Shown one piece after another: positions 26,301 to 33,835 of a DNA stretch of 64,000 bases; position 1 is the stretch's first letter, and every line of letters begins with the position of its first letter. The notes beneath the pieces were generated by a model. That model made no database searches. It was not told the origin of the DNA and saw only the letters and a list, made by a program, of their open reading frames with translations. The translations under genes and the position numbers were made by a program. The DNA lies in contig CP034990.1 of assembly GCA_004026145.2 (NCBI GenBank), positions 9,721,066 to 9,785,065 of the forward strand, given 5' to 3'. The DNA is from Takifugu bimaculatus. Its lineage: Eukaryota; Chordata; Actinopteri; Tetraodontiformes; Tetraodontidae.

Positions 26301-29300
26301 AGGCACAGATACCGCAGAGGAAAGAGGAGTTGGAATAGCAAGGTAAGATTTAGCTGTTTCATAACTCTGTCAACCAAAATACAGAAACACCAGCTGACAA
26401 TGTCATAAAGCCGCCAGCAGTATAATCAAAGATAAAATGGTTGATCAACGATAATACAGACAGAGCATAAATTAATGTCGATGGGCTCATGGTTGCATAT
26501 GGCAAAATGTCATTTGTATGTTCTGTCAGCTATAACAATTTGAAAAGGTCAAATTTCTGCATTTCCTTCATGGTTTGGTGTCACAACAGATCCTTTCTGG
26601 TCACTTTTGACCTTGTGTCAAAATTTTTTTAGTAACAATTCAGTCAAGGAAACCGGTCTTCAATTTTGTCTTGCCAGTGGAGCAGTGTCTGGATCGGCGG
26701 GCGGTGTCGGAGTTAGCGTTGGAGAGGAGAGGACAATGGTTCAAACGTTGCCCTCCCCCTATAGCAAGATCACAGCTCCCCGAAAGCCACACCGCTGCAG
26801 CAGCGGCCACGCCAGTGACAACAGGTACAAGCTCGAGCATTTTTGCTGCTGTTCAAAGTATTGTGTGCTTCAGTCTGGCCTTTAATCGGAGTCGTGTTCT
26901 TCCTTTAACAGCAGCGTACTGAGTGGCGAGCTGCCCCCGGCCATGGGCAAGACGGCCTTGTTCTACCACAGTGGCGGCAGCAGTGGCTACGAAAGCATGC
27001 TCAGAGACAGCAGCGAGAACACGGGGAGCACGTCCTCCGCCCAGGACTCCCTCAGTGAGCACAGCTCAGTCACCACCTCCTCCAGGCGGAGCTCCAAGAG
27101 CAGCAAGAAGAACAGGAACAACACAGGTCACAGTCAAACATTTAACCTTGATCTGACCTTTTTTTAAACATCTGTGGAATTGCAAAATACCACCCACCTG
27201 CTTTCCCCGTGAGGTAGCAGAACCAAATTATTTCCATCCAGATGGTCTCTTCTACCCAGGAAGCAGTGTACAGTTTTCAACATCCTCCCTTTTCAAGAAT
27301 TCATTAACCGTGAACATAGTAACAGTGTCAGCTCATCAAAAATAATATTTGCCTGAACTAAGTAAATTTTTGTGTTTTATTTTATGAAAATGTCTTTTTT
27401 ATGACCCATCTTCCCAAAAATAGAGGCGGGAATAGAGAAACTTGTATTTAAAATGGAGAAACATTGTATTCGAGCTAAATGGAGGATCTGTGGTCACAAA
27501 GGGAGCCGGGACAGAAAGGTGACCCTGAGCAGCCATCTGTGAAATGGTAAAGGGAATCTGCTGCTGCGCTATAATGAATATCAGTCCAAGTCCACACTGA
27601 GAGGCTGCTAATACGGCCACCAAATGACACCGAGCTGGATAAATAGGAGGATGTGGCATTCCTCTCTTTATGAAGTATAATGTTTATGTCCCACCATCAC
27701 TAGCCTGAACAGAGCTGAACTGTCACTCACAAATAACGTGTTCAATACACGAGACAAATAAGAGTGGAGGAGCCACAGGCAGAATCTTCAGCAGTCCCAT
27801 TTTGTGCTCGATTTCCATCCGATTGGATTCCTAAGCTCTATTTTCTTATTCCGTGTCTCCACCTCTGCTCATCTTCTCTCATCTATTCCTCTCTCACACA
27901 TTCCATCGCTCCTGCAGACTATATTCCACTTACTGCTACCTAATGAAACACAAATGTCTTTGATTGACCTTTCTGGGCCTCACTGAGACCAGAAGGCAGC
28001 TGCGGTTATTAAACTGTCTTCTTTCTTTTTCTCCTCCCTCTCACACACTGTTTTTTGTGTTTTAGGTCTTCAGCGTCGTCGCCTGATCCCAGCACTGACT
28101 CTAGATTCTGCCCCCTCCTCGCCTTCTCATCGCTCCTCCAAACAGACCATCACTTCCTCGTCATCCTCCTCCTCCAGCCCTGGTGCATGCTGGGTAGATG
28201 GTCCACTGGGACCTCCAGCTCCCTCGAACCTCCGAGGTGCAGCAGCAGCAACAGAAACCTTTGAGATCAAGGTTTACGAGATAGATGACGTGGAGCGGCT
28301 GCAGAAGAGAAGAGACAAAGCAGGGAACAAGGTGAGATGGAAGGAAGATGGAGAGAGAGAAATGATGGATGGAGCACGAAAGGATGTATATGAGGAGAGG
28401 TTAAATGATGGAGGAGAATGAATGGTTGTGTGGGGCGGAATAAAGCTGGAGAGTGCAAAAGAAGGCCAAAAGTGCAGAAGCTTTACTGCTCTAGTTGTCA
28501 ATGAAATTGATTTGATGAGTAGGAAGACATTAAAAAGCCTGTTGAAGAGGTGCAGAGAGGACTGAAAATGCAGGAAGTGCAAGAGAGAGAAGAAGTACAC
28601 AGAGTTTAAAAGATACTACAGGAGCAGTGAATCAATATTAGCTCTCAGCTCTGTGGGAAGACCATTTCCTCCAATAAATGTACATTCTAGTTCTATCTGT
28701 GATTAAAAGATCATCATTAAAAATTCCCAGGATTTAGCAGAATACTGCCTGGTAGAGTACCGCCGTGCATTCATTTGCATTTCCACTCTTAAACCTCTGG
28801 TTTATTCGGAGGAGCCGGCATTGTGGGCTTGGGAAAAGATGGCGGGAGAAAAAAGCATGAAATAAAGATTTTCTATACAGCGGTCTCAAGAAAGCCACTT
28901 AACCCCCGACTGCTTCAATAAAGCTGCTCGGTGTCCAACAGCCCCCGGCTGCGGTCTCACTGTGAGTCCACCACATGTGAATACACTGAGCTGTAAGCGT
29001 GTTAGGCACGCCACAGTCATACGTGTTTCCCAGCACACAGCAGCAGATTTTTAAAAAGCGAATTGAAAAAAAAAAAATCTCCCTGCTTTTCCTTTGTCTG
29101 CATGTCAGGAGGTGGTGCACACTAGCGCTAGGCTGCGTCTCATGGAGCATCGGCAGCAGAGAATCAGCGAGGTCAGAGCCAAGTACCAGTGTCTGAAGAA
29201 GGAACTGGAACAAACGAAGCAGCACCTGATGCTGGAACCACACAAATGGACCGCTGAGTGTAAGATGGACGCCGGCACATCCTGTATGTGTGTATATGTG

Positions 29301-30685
29301 AGTGTGTGTGTGTGTGAGTGACAGAGAATTGTTATTCTGTAGCTCGTGGAAATTCCCTGCTTCCTTCCAAGGTAGCAGATTATTGACAGAGGTCACAGAC
29401 AGAGTCTGTTATTAGTTCATTCAGGCTCAGGTCCTATTTTTCAAGCATTCACAGGTAAATGCTTGTGACTGAAGGTTTCCCCTCATGATCTCTACACAAC
29501 AGCAGTAGATTTGTAGTACCATTTGGTTTTAATGCTGCCGCCAGGACATCCTTTGTTCATTACAGATGATTTTGTTTGCTGCTTTCTTGTGAGTCCATCC
29601 ATATTTATTACCTTTTTATTACTTATAACTGCCATTAAATGCTTAATCAGAGTGTTTATGATCACCATCCAGATTTGTTAAATTTATCTGAATGTGTTTA
29701 GAGATTATCGATCTATACGGGTCAGACTTCATCCTCCACCTCTGTCATGTTCAGAACTGGGCCATCGTTGACACATGAAGTAGTTTAATTTGGATTATTT
29801 GCTGGTTCTCTTCCATCGCAATAAGTTTTTTTTATCTGTCTAAAGAAATTTGATTTTAGAGCTTTGGTGACTTTTTAGATGTTGTCAAATTGGAATCTGA
29901 CCTTTTGACCTCCTGATGTGAACTCTAGTTTTGGTCTTCATCTACAGCATCTTCAATCAAAAACTTGTCCGGAGAGAATTGAAGTCTAAGTCTTGTTGAC
30001 AAATAAACTATATATTCCTATCAGAAATTGTTTGATGTGGGCCACAATGGGGCCTACTGCTTGAGGATGAAGCTACGGTATATTGAAACAGCATTTAGTC
30101 CTGAAAGGCAGCAACTAAAAGAACAGTAATTAGGAAAGAAGATTAGTCTTTTGGCATTTATCTCAAATAATACCTTTTAATTCGCTAGTATAATTGAATT
30201 GGCCAAAGTTAAAATGATTTCCACACATTCACTCCACTAATTACAGCTAAAATGGGCCACAGCAATAATCTGCCTCTGCAGAAGACTCAAAATAACCCTA
30301 AATAATGAAATATTTACTTAATCAGCATCTTCTTTGAACAGGAGGTATCATCACCATCATAATCATATTAAAACATTTTTCTTTTTGCTTTGTTAAATTT
30401 GGCAGTAACGCCAACTTTAGAAGAGTTCCTACTTTTTACATTATTAAATCAATTTACAACTTTTTTGTGAAATGACTGGATGTGAGAACATGAATCATTC
30501 ATGGGTTCTCATGTTGATTTCTCTGTCCTCAATCAGTTGAGCTCCACCAGACCTACGAGGTGGACTCACTGGAGTATCTGGAAGCCCTGGAGACCGTGAC
30601 CGACAGGCTGGAGACCAGAGTCAACTTCTGCAAAGCTCACCTTATGATGATCACCTGTTTTGATGTGTCCTCAAAACATCGATAG
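2523..30685 (+). CDS. kif26b: KIF26-family atypical kinesin, 25 exons, 5' end off window
   Basis: Seen: 25 exons joined by GT-AG splice sites with consistent phases encode about 1,935 codons to a TAG at 30683-30685. Domain order is a basic and proline-rich pre-motor segment, a kinesin motor fold (VKVMVRV to RVLRMKKKK, exons 13254-20974), a long Ser/Thr/Pro-rich region with short conserved islands, and a C-terminal coiled coil ending LMMITCFDVSSKHR. Family knowledge: KIF26 proteins bind microtubules but are thought to lack normal ATPase cycling. KIF26B acts in cell adhesion and polarity in kidney development and in Wnt5a-ROR signalling. Paralogue choice: the motor and C-terminus have both KIF26A-like and KIF26B-like residues, but the convergent smyd3 neighbour matches human KIF26B-SMYD3. 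Teleosts may carry two kif26b copies, and I cannot say which this is. Oddities are a frame break in the exon at 21307-21664 and a glycine run in the motor. The N-terminus lies left of the window. Confidence 0.88.
3393..3430. repeat. Perfect inverted repeat, 16-bp stem, 6-nt loop
   Basis: The left arm 3393-3408 (AGGCAGTCATGCGATT) is the exact reverse complement of 3415-3430, with loop CTGCGA. It lies in a kif26b intron between TG-rich and CA-rich sequence. Confidence 0.95.
3476..3546. repeat. (CA)n microsatellite
   Basis: About 35 CA units with one interruption, in a kif26b intron. Confidence 0.95.
4795..4935 (+). repeat. Diverged LINE-2-like 3' tail fragment
   Basis: The order TGTGTGAATGG...CCTGCC...CCCAATGAATCCTGGGATAGG...CCTGATTAGGAATAAG resembles the fish L2-type tail (cgcccaatg..agctgggataggctccagc...aggataag). 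Family assignment is from memory of the consensus. Confidence 0.5.
7245..7449 (+). CDS. kif26b: kif26b exon, basic patch and proline motif before the motor
   Basis: Follows the acceptor cgccttcag and ends AAG|gtaaaa in phase 0. It encodes AAQKLNLSSKKKKQK, then a Ser/Pro stretch, then APPPAPPCLLRAANKIKD and TPGLGK. The lysine cluster and the APPCLLRA...KDTPGLGK block directly before the motor strand are typical of KIF26A/B. Confidence 0.93.
8004..8030. repeat. (TG)n microsatellite
   Basis: A short TG run in the intron after the basic-patch exon of kif26b. Confidence 0.85.
11139..11177. repeat. (TG)n microsatellite
   Basis: About 19 uninterrupted TG units in the 5.8-kb kif26b intron. Confidence 0.92.
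13254..13469 (+). CDS. kif26b: kif26b exon, start of the kinesin motor domain
   Basis: The acceptor tttgttcag is followed by VKVMVRVCPASQSEASES, the first motor beta strand. SSFLKMDPRKKQITIMEP and MFTFDAAFPPDASQ follow. The FxFDxxFPxDASQ segment is the kinesin motif before the P-loop helix. The exon is 216 bp, phase 0 at both ends, with donor CAG|gtaact. Confidence 0.95.
13757..13850 (+). CDS. kif26b: kif26b exon, helix leading into the P-loop
   Basis: The acceptor ttgctag is followed by [20 protein letters not shown] and then GCIFCFGHSKLG. The last glycine codon is split (G|gtaaca) and completed by the next exon to give GHSKLGKS. That keeps the GxxxxGKS Walker A spacing while replacing the usual GQTGSGKT residues. 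A (CA)n tract begins about 10 bases after the donor. Confidence 0.95.
13851..16004 (+). other. kif26b intron splitting the P-loop codon
   Basis: It interrupts the Gly codon before LysSer of the Walker A motif. It opens with a CA tract (13860-13915). The rest is unremarkable; open frames at 13956, 14545 and 15583 lack any recognisable domain. Confidence 0.6.
13860..13915. repeat. (CA)n with CG interruptions beside a splice donor
   Basis: Begins about 10 bases after the donor of the P-loop exon (13850). Confidence 0.92.
16005..16150 (+). CDS. kif26b: kif26b exon, P-loop end and central motor
   Basis: Begins GT AAA TCC after ttttccag, giving KSYTMIGRDDSLQGLGIIP, then ISWLFKLINERKEKTGARF and SVRVSAVE. 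KSYTM is the end of the P-loop. LGIIPCAISWLFKLI replaces the usual kinesin GIIPR...LF segment. The donor GAG|gtatgt leaves phase 0. Confidence 0.95.
16352..16468 (+). CDS. kif26b: kif26b exon, motor segment VWGKEENLKDLL
   Basis: A 117-bp phase-0 exon after gtgtttag. It encodes VWGKEENLKDLLSEVATGSL and QDGQSPGVYLCEDPICGMQ, a block highly conserved in KIF26 proteins. It replaces the YNE..DLL region of ordinary kinesins. The donor CAG|gtaaca is followed within about 25 bases by a 67-bp (CA)n tract. Confidence 0.95.
16492..16558. repeat. (CA)n microsatellite, about 33 units
   Basis: Starts 24 bases after the donor at 16468 in kif26b. Confidence 0.95.
17659..17845 (+). CDS. kif26b: kif26b exon, switch I region
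   Basis: Starts LQNQSELRAPTPEKAAWFLD after atttacag, continues AAIAARHSS, and ends EEHRNSHMLFTLHIYQYRME and KTGKGG. The HRNSH segment stands where active kinesins have NxxSSRSH, so the two switch I serines are not kept. The donor leaves one base that makes the Met of GGMSGGR with the next exon. Confidence 0.95.
17993..18203 (+). CDS. kif26b: kif26b exon, switch II region with polyglycine insertion
   Basis: Begins TG TCA GGA after ttttgctag and encodes SGGRSRLHLLDLGSCDVKLL, then 13 glycines from a (GGA)n tract (about 18056-18094), then [27 protein letters not shown] and HIPYK. DLGSC replaces the DLAGSE switch II of active kinesins. LSALGNVI matches the canonical LSALGxVI helix. The glycine run falls in the loop after switch II (loop 11). 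Confidence 0.94.
18392..18468. repeat. (TG)n microsatellite, about 38 units
   Basis: Lies about 190 bases after the donor at 18203. It is complementary to the CA tract at 16492-16558 on the same transcript. Confidence 0.95.
19731..20015. repeat. Polypurine GGAGA/GGGGA minisatellite
   Basis: About 285 bases of nearly pure purine on the + strand. It begins as irregular GGAGG/GGAGA units with CAGGGAGGGAAGA and CAGGAGGTAAGAC breaks and ends in a regular GAGAG array. It gives the long open frames seen here on both strands, which are artefacts. Confidence 0.95.
20313..20352. repeat. (CA)n microsatellite
   Basis: About 19 units with one TA step in a kif26b intron. Confidence 0.92.
20803..20974 (+). 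CDS. kif26b: kif26b exon, end of the motor domain
   Basis: Starts DSKLTMLLRESLGNMNCRTT after tgttaccag, the kinesin L12/alpha5 microtubule-contact segment (canonical DSKLTxLLQ.SLGGN). MIAHISASPRDFSETLFTIQ and IASRVLRMKKKK follow. The chosen donor GTG|gtgagt at 20974 is strong. An alternative donor at 20965 would drop three residues (VAV) and match the mammalian KKKKTKYTSS junction better. Both keep phase 0. Confidence 0.9.
21307..21664 (+). CDS. kif26b: kif26b exon with an internal 1-nt frame change and a polyQ run
   Basis: The first part reads QYTSSSSGGESSCEEGRM, RRPTHLRPFHHRGDTDSDP in the frame set by the previous exon. That frame stops at 21439. The conserved continuation LSSDHDEYSSSEQSCDTVIY, VGPNGAAVSDRELTDNEG and PPEFVPIIPALLRGK is one base out of frame. 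Both halves are strongly conserved in KIF26 proteins, so a 1-nt excess (or 2-nt loss) lies between about 21398 and 21436. A CAG/CAA glutamine run (21598-21633) follows, then a donor AAG|gtaact. Confidence 0.82.
21820..21996 (+). CDS. kif26b: kif26b exon with the CLKCNTFAELQERLDC motif
   Basis: A 177-bp phase-0 exon after gttaacag. A Gln/Ser/Pro-rich lead is followed by ECLKCNTFAELQERLDCIDG and SEE, a conserved short island seen downstream of the motor in both KIF26A and KIF26B. Donor GAG|gtgatt. Confidence 0.92.
22201..22309 (+). CDS. kif26b: kif26b exon, FPFEEVP segment
   Basis: Follows cctctccag and encodes VAKFPFEEVPVRKQGVKQEP then a serine-rich tail. FPFEE.P matches the KIF26 FPFEELP element. 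I chose the donor at 22309 (G|gtgtgt) because it leaves one base that fits the two-base start of the next exon. An earlier gtaaga at 22231 would break phase. Confidence 0.75.
22440..22692 (+). CDS. kif26b: kif26b exon, Ser/Thr-rich linker with short helix
   Basis: Acceptor cctctccag with two starting bases. It encodes a Ser-rich lead, then NDQQLQEIKDVVEEAELAQT and MIHNLAQSSGLPIV, then a Ser/Asn-rich tail. The QLQEIKDVVEEAE part is likely helical. Donor AG|gtcggt. The segment is less conserved than its neighbours, so support rests on the open frame and matching phases. Confidence 0.8.
22798..22899 (+). CDS. kif26b: kif26b exon, SRESLN...GSPRLGIASLTK
   Basis: A short exon after acggaacag. It reads RESLNVGCNVDTKTRPLGSP and RLGIASLTKASDY, closely matching the KIF26B RESLNS...PMGSPRLGIASLSKTSEY island. 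One base in and two bases out agree with both neighbours. Confidence 0.93.
23080..23207 (+). CDS. kif26b: kif26b exon, PSQRCKVYTQKG motif
   Basis: Starts after cttcctcag and gives PPCSPSQRCKVYTQKGVMPA followed by Ser/Thr-rich sequence. PSQRCKVYTQKGV is a distinctive KIF26B element. The donor A|gtacgc leaves one base. Confidence 0.93.
23531..23710 (+). CDS. kif26b: kif26b exon, Ser-rich SGRSSTESLLSR
   Basis: After gattttgcag it reads SLAADSGRSSTESLLSRSSP and VGMGPQ, then an acidic/Ser-rich part ending IPLDTQRD. KIF26B has the similar D-SGVASRESLL...VGMSPQV. Two bases in, one base out, donor G|gtgagt. Confidence 0.9.
23814..24106 (+). CDS. kif26b: kif26b exon, GEDEL and PKSIISF motifs
   Basis: Encodes LGEDELAHTVGPRG, then PKSIISFKGDHRCD and PSGSQAITISSFAEG. 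These parallel GEDELVFT, PTSIISFNSD and SGSRPVSIISS in mammalian KIF26B. A tandem upstream acceptor (aaag at 23807) is also in phase and would add two residues. Donor GAG|gttagt in phase 0. Confidence 0.87.
24289..24913 (+). CDS. kif26b: kif26b exon, SSWMSDLSIGSEADQS and FEDPWLKR region
   Basis: A 625-bp exon after ctgttgtag. It includes ASSWMSDLSIGSEADQSLHS, a loop with TNIQILGTSLKSTLSVHPCV and IQEP, and EMSFEDPWLKRGSEEGRSKE followed by a charged probable helix (ELKLEQKELEHAKRQ). SSWxSxxSxGSExxQSxHSF and FEDPWLKR are KIF26 signatures. Donor G|gtaagc. Confidence 0.94.
25061..25965 (+). CDS. kif26b: kif26b largest exon, FKRVVDGCEM to SRSSSLPPNGK
   Basis: The acceptor at 25060 (gatcacag) is used because it fits the one base left by the previous exon. 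The nearer tctccag at 25047 would shift the frame. Islands include LFKRVVDGCEMVAVVASGES, GIPPLPPVRKSSLDQRNRAA, RLFSAKLEQLANRTNSLGRV, TMPRIGRSLTRAGS, KMSAVSKLLMTSSPKARSLS and TKTLSFSTKSLSQA. PPLPPVRKSSLDQ is a candidate proline-rich SH3-type ligand. All are recognisable KIF26B blocks in the right order. Confidence 0.95.
26113..26342 (+). CDS. kif26b: kif26b exon, WSTQSLSRSRGGSLAAKLPL
   Basis: After ctgtaccgcag it has a Gln/Pro-rich lead, then SWSTQSLSRSRGGSLAAKLP and LRAVNGRISELLQGSAGSRS. These match the KIF26 WSTQSLSR...SKLPLRAVSGRISELLQG block almost residue for residue. Phase 0 in, two bases out, donor AG|gtaaga. Confidence 0.95.
26678..26824 (+). CDS. kif26b: kif26b exon, LPSPYSKITAPRKPHRCSSG
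   Basis: After gtcttgccag it reads GAVSGSAGGVGVSVGEERTM, then VQTLPSPYSKITAPRKPHRC and SSGHASDN. This is a highly conserved KIF26 segment. The splice phase (one base in, two out) joins it to SSVLSGELPPAM in the next exon. Confidence 0.95.
26912..27126 (+). CDS. kif26b: kif26b exon, VLSGELPPAMGKTALFYHSGGSS
   Basis: After cctttaacag it encodes SVLSGELPPAMGKTALFYHS, GGSSGYESMLRDSSENTGST and a Ser/Lys-rich tail (SSRRSSKSSKKNRNN). The first two stretches are among the most conserved parts of KIF26A/B. The terminal basic cluster may be a nuclear or microtubule-binding patch (inference). Donor G|gtcaca. Confidence 0.96.
27127..28065 (+). other. kif26b intron
   Basis: 939 bases with a pyrimidine-rich 3' end. 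I see no repeat or gene in it. Confidence 0.6.
28066..28331 (+). CDS. kif26b: kif26b exon, LQRRRLIPAL and [15 protein letters not shown]
   Basis: After gttttag it reads LQRRRLIPALTLDSAPSSPS, a serine run and an alanine run, then [20 protein letters not shown] and KAGNK. [20 protein letters not shown] is the hallmark C-terminal KIF26 motif. Donor AAG|gtgaga, phase 0. Confidence 0.96.
28332..30536 (+). other. kif26b introns around the coiled-coil exon
   Basis: Two introns (28332-29108 and 29260-30536) flank the 151-bp exon at 29109. The first begins purine-rich. The second is AT-rich with no gene or repeat recognised. Confidence 0.6.
29109..29259 (+). CDS. kif26b: kif26b exon, C-terminal coiled coil
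   Basis: After gcatgtcag it encodes EVVHTSARLRLMEHRQQRIS, EVRAKYQCLKKELEQTKQHL and MLEPHKWTAE. The heptad-like Leu/charged pattern indicates a coiled coil, as in KIF26B (EHRQQRIAEVRAKY). The SARLRL lead resembles KIF26A, one reason the paralogue call leans on synteny. Donor T|gtaaga. Confidence 0.96.
30537..30685 (+). CDS. kif26b: kif26b last coding exon and stop
   Basis: After caatcag it reads ELHQTYEVDSLEYLEALETV, TDRLETRVNFCKAHLMMITC, FDVSSKHR and TAG. DSLEYLEALE.VT.RLE.RVNFCKAHLMMITCFD is the conserved KIF26B C-terminus. The stop is at 30683-30685. Confidence 0.97.
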
Positions 30686-33065
30686 ACAGACAGATGGACA
30701 GAGATATAGAGGACGGACTCTTTAGAAGCCAACATTCATCTCTGAGTTAATTCAACACCTTTAGAACTTGTGTCCTTGGCTATTTCTCTTCTGTGGATGG
30801 AAAGCTTCAACTTGGTCTTCTGATGAAACAAGAAAAGAGGATGAATAGATGGATGGATGGATGGATGGAGACAACCTCAGAAACACACTTCTAACAGACG
30901 GGTGGCTTTAATAGATAAATACGACTGCTCAAAAGGAGAAATGGACAATTGTCAGTCTGAGGGAAGACTTCAAATGCACCACGTTGTGTTCAAACACATG
31001 GATAATTGGACTAGTGGGACTCTGCTGAGTGAAATATTGAGGAATGTATGCTGGAGAGGAGCAAAAACTCCCATTTTTGAAGCAATGAAGAGGAAGAAAC
31101 ACCCCATCATTTCAGAGGAGCACTTTTTAGAGATGACTGAGTCGAATACTGTCCTGAGAAATTACTTTTTGTTGGCAGAGGTGCGCTTAAACAACCAGAC
31201 TGATGGAGAGATAAGTGCCTTCTGAAACATCTGAACAAACCTGACACCCAGTTGGAGTGTGTGGACGTGCAGTAAGCAAGGTGCTAGCATAAGAAAAATT
31301 AACAGAAAAGAGAAGTATTGTGTGGAAACTTCATAGCCATTTCTAAATGTGCTGTTTTATCGTGGGTCAGTATTTCAGTGTGTCATGAACTCGAGTCCTG
31401 TCTGTAGTTGTGCAGCAGACAGAACCACTCTGGTGAGCACACCCAGACAGGAACCTTTTCCTTCTTGATCCAGTGTGGAGAACATCCATCAGTGCTGTCT
31501 GACAGATTGACTGTCTGCTATTTGTATCCGTGTTGTTTCGCCCTGTTCTAAAAGAAACTGAATGATTTGTCCAAGTGTATGTTTTATAATAGTGTTTTTT
31601 TATTTGAATGCAATGGGACCATGTAGAGACGATATATGATTGTAGGGGGGCAAATCTGTCTGATCCAGGATTAATAGCTTGAATTATGGTAGCAAAGTTA
31701 TGAATTTGGCAATCAATGAAATAAGTTTAAAAAAACAAAAACACTATTGTCTTTTTGTTAAAATGACGGACGTGACTGAAGAATCACAAACCAACTTTTA
31801 AAGGGATTTTTAAAAAAATGAAGAGGTGAATATCTCTGCCTGGTTCCATTTTCCTGAAAGTAAGATTCTAATTTGTTAATATTATCTATGGTGCTTGAGA
31901 TGCTTCTGATCTAAATGTTTGTACAAATATGAAGATGCGAAAGAGATGGTTTCCCTCCCAAACACAGCACAAAACCTTCTTACTGCTTCTACATCGCTGT
32001 CATCACATTCGCCGCCTGGTCCCCTGAATGACAAGTGCCCCGCGAGCAGAGGGACTTCTAGGAACCTGTGCAGGAAAGCAGCCTGAGAGACTGGTGTCAG
32101 CTGTCAAAAGTGCCACATTTATCCAAAAAGAACAAGGTGGGTTTTTGGTCAGGAACCTTATATGAGTGCAGTGACGCTCTCTTGGAAATAGGCAGCAGTG
32201 ATGGATCCATCCATGGTGTGTGTGTGTGTGTGTGTGTGACCCGCAGTAACAGCCAGGGGAGAATTAAGGAGGTTTTGACTGAACAGACTATCGATGTACT
32301 GTCGAGTCGCTCACGTCACCCTGCCATTTATGAATAACGCTTTATTTATCCACTGTCTTTATTTATTTAGACCACATGATCTTAAAGTTACTATGCATTG
32401 AAGAAAAAACAACTGTACATATTCTGCTGAGTACACATCACATAAATATATCACACACTTATTCCTTTTTATGATTTTGACAGATTATGTTGGACTTCAG
32501 TTTCCTGTTGACTCCAGAAACACACAGATGAACATAATCCAGGTGTGTTAAAAGTCCAAAACCAGTTAACCCCTGAGTATTAAACACTTGTGTGATTTAG
32601 CAGCGGATGACCTCAACAGAACGGCCTGGACTGGTTTCCAGTGATGCTCTGTGGGAGGTTTACCAATAGTCAGCCTGAGGTGTGTCGTCCCTTACTGGTT
32701 TAGTGCTCATTGTGATGTCAAAATTCATTTTTATTGGGGGAAACCAAACGAGTGATTAAAAGTTAGAGAGGAACAAGCCACAAAGTTTGATGAGTGAGTT
32801 GATGGACGCTGGCAGCCTGTTTTTCTGATGTATCACATCTGGCATCTTTATGTTCTCATGAGTTGTGTGTCAGCGTGAAGGTCAGACCACAGTGTCCTTA
32901 AACAGATGAGATATTGTGTTTAGTATTTCCTTGGAGGTTGGTTGGATGGATGGATGAGTGCATGTCTGTGAATCAGAATCTGTTTTTGAGAAATGTGGTC
33001 TGACACTTCTTGTTGATCTGAGGTCATGATGGAGGGATGTAAATAAAGAGATGTATTGAAAGTTT
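30686..33065 (+). other. kif26b: Probable kif26b 3' UTR
   Basis: Sequence between the stop codon and the first downstream AATAAA (33042-33047) with no coding signal. It contains a short GATG repeat near 30848-30868, an AUUUAUUUA-type AU-rich stretch near 32359, a TG run near 32216-32238 and two Pumilio-type UGUANAUA sites (32414 and 33038). The exact 3' end is inferred. Open frames here lack family features. Confidence 0.6.
33042..33047 (+). promoter_or_regulatory. kif26b: Candidate kif26b polyadenylation signal AATAAA
   Basis: Canonical hexamer about 2.36 kb after the stop, followed within 30 bases by T/G-rich sequence (ttttatacttgtttcgtctc) of the kind found at cleavage sites. Confidence 0.55.
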
Positions 33066-33352
33066 TATACTTGTTTCGTCTCTGGATAAAAACAATTCTG
33101 AACAGAATTCACAAGGTTGAACCGACCGTTGAATCATCTGACACGTGCCGTTCAGGGATGGTGGATCTTCAGGAAGCAGAAATGCCACCTTATAAATGTC
33201 AGCAGACACAGTTTGATGATTTCCATAATTTGAACAGGATGAAGCACAAGATTGTGTCTTTATCCTGTAAAACCACATACATTAACATAAAAAGTGTCAT
33301 TTAACATGCTGACTTGACTTTTAGTTCCTGTGTCTGTTTTCTAGTAGATACT

Positions 33353-33355
<3 letters not shown>

Positions 33356-33387
<32 letters not shown>
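33356..33387. repeat. (TG)n microsatellite
   Basis: About 16 units just beyond the predicted kif26b 3' end. Confidence 0.9.
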
Positions 33388-33388
<1 letters not shown>

Positions 33389-33730
33389 CAGGTTTGCGAG
33401 CCTGTAGGCAGATTTCTTGGTGACACGTCGTCTTGTTGAGTCCCTTTGATCACCAGCACACAGCAGGAAACAGGAAGGAGTTGGATAAACTGGGGGAGAG
33501 CAGATGAGGAAAGACAGAAGCAACACAAAAGGAGGGAGAGAGTGAGAGAGGGAGAGCGAGAGAGAGAAAGAGAGAGAAGAGCTGAACCAGCAATCATTTT
33601 CATCTGCATTCTGCTCCTGCTTTAATGGCTTGGTTAGTCAGTCTGAACTGCATTTGTTCATTGTTAGTTAAAGTTAAAGTAAAGACTTTCGCTTTTGTAC
33701 TTAAAGACATTTAAAGACACTTAAAGATGT

Positions 33731-33835
33731 GCGCCCTGGGGCAGCTCGGGGCAGTGTTGTCATGCTCAAAGATGGTTCTGGGTTCTACTCCAAGGTTTTT
33801 CCAGGTGGCGTTTGAATGTTCTCAGCATGTTTCCA
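33731..33835 (+). repeat. Diverged teleost interspersed repeat
   Basis: The series GCAGTGTTGTCATGCTCAAAG, GGTTCTGGGTTCTACTCC and GTGGCGTTTGAATGTTCTC parallels the common fish element with 'cactgttgcctcacagcaagaaggttctgggttcgattcc...tggagtttgcatgttctcc'. The match is approximate and from memory. Confidence 0.55.

Noticed and set aside
2523..30685. Calling the kinesin kif26a
   Set aside because: Some motifs look KIF26A-like, but the convergent smyd3 neighbour, PSQRCKVYTQKG and the RVNFCKAHLMMITCFD end favour kif26b.
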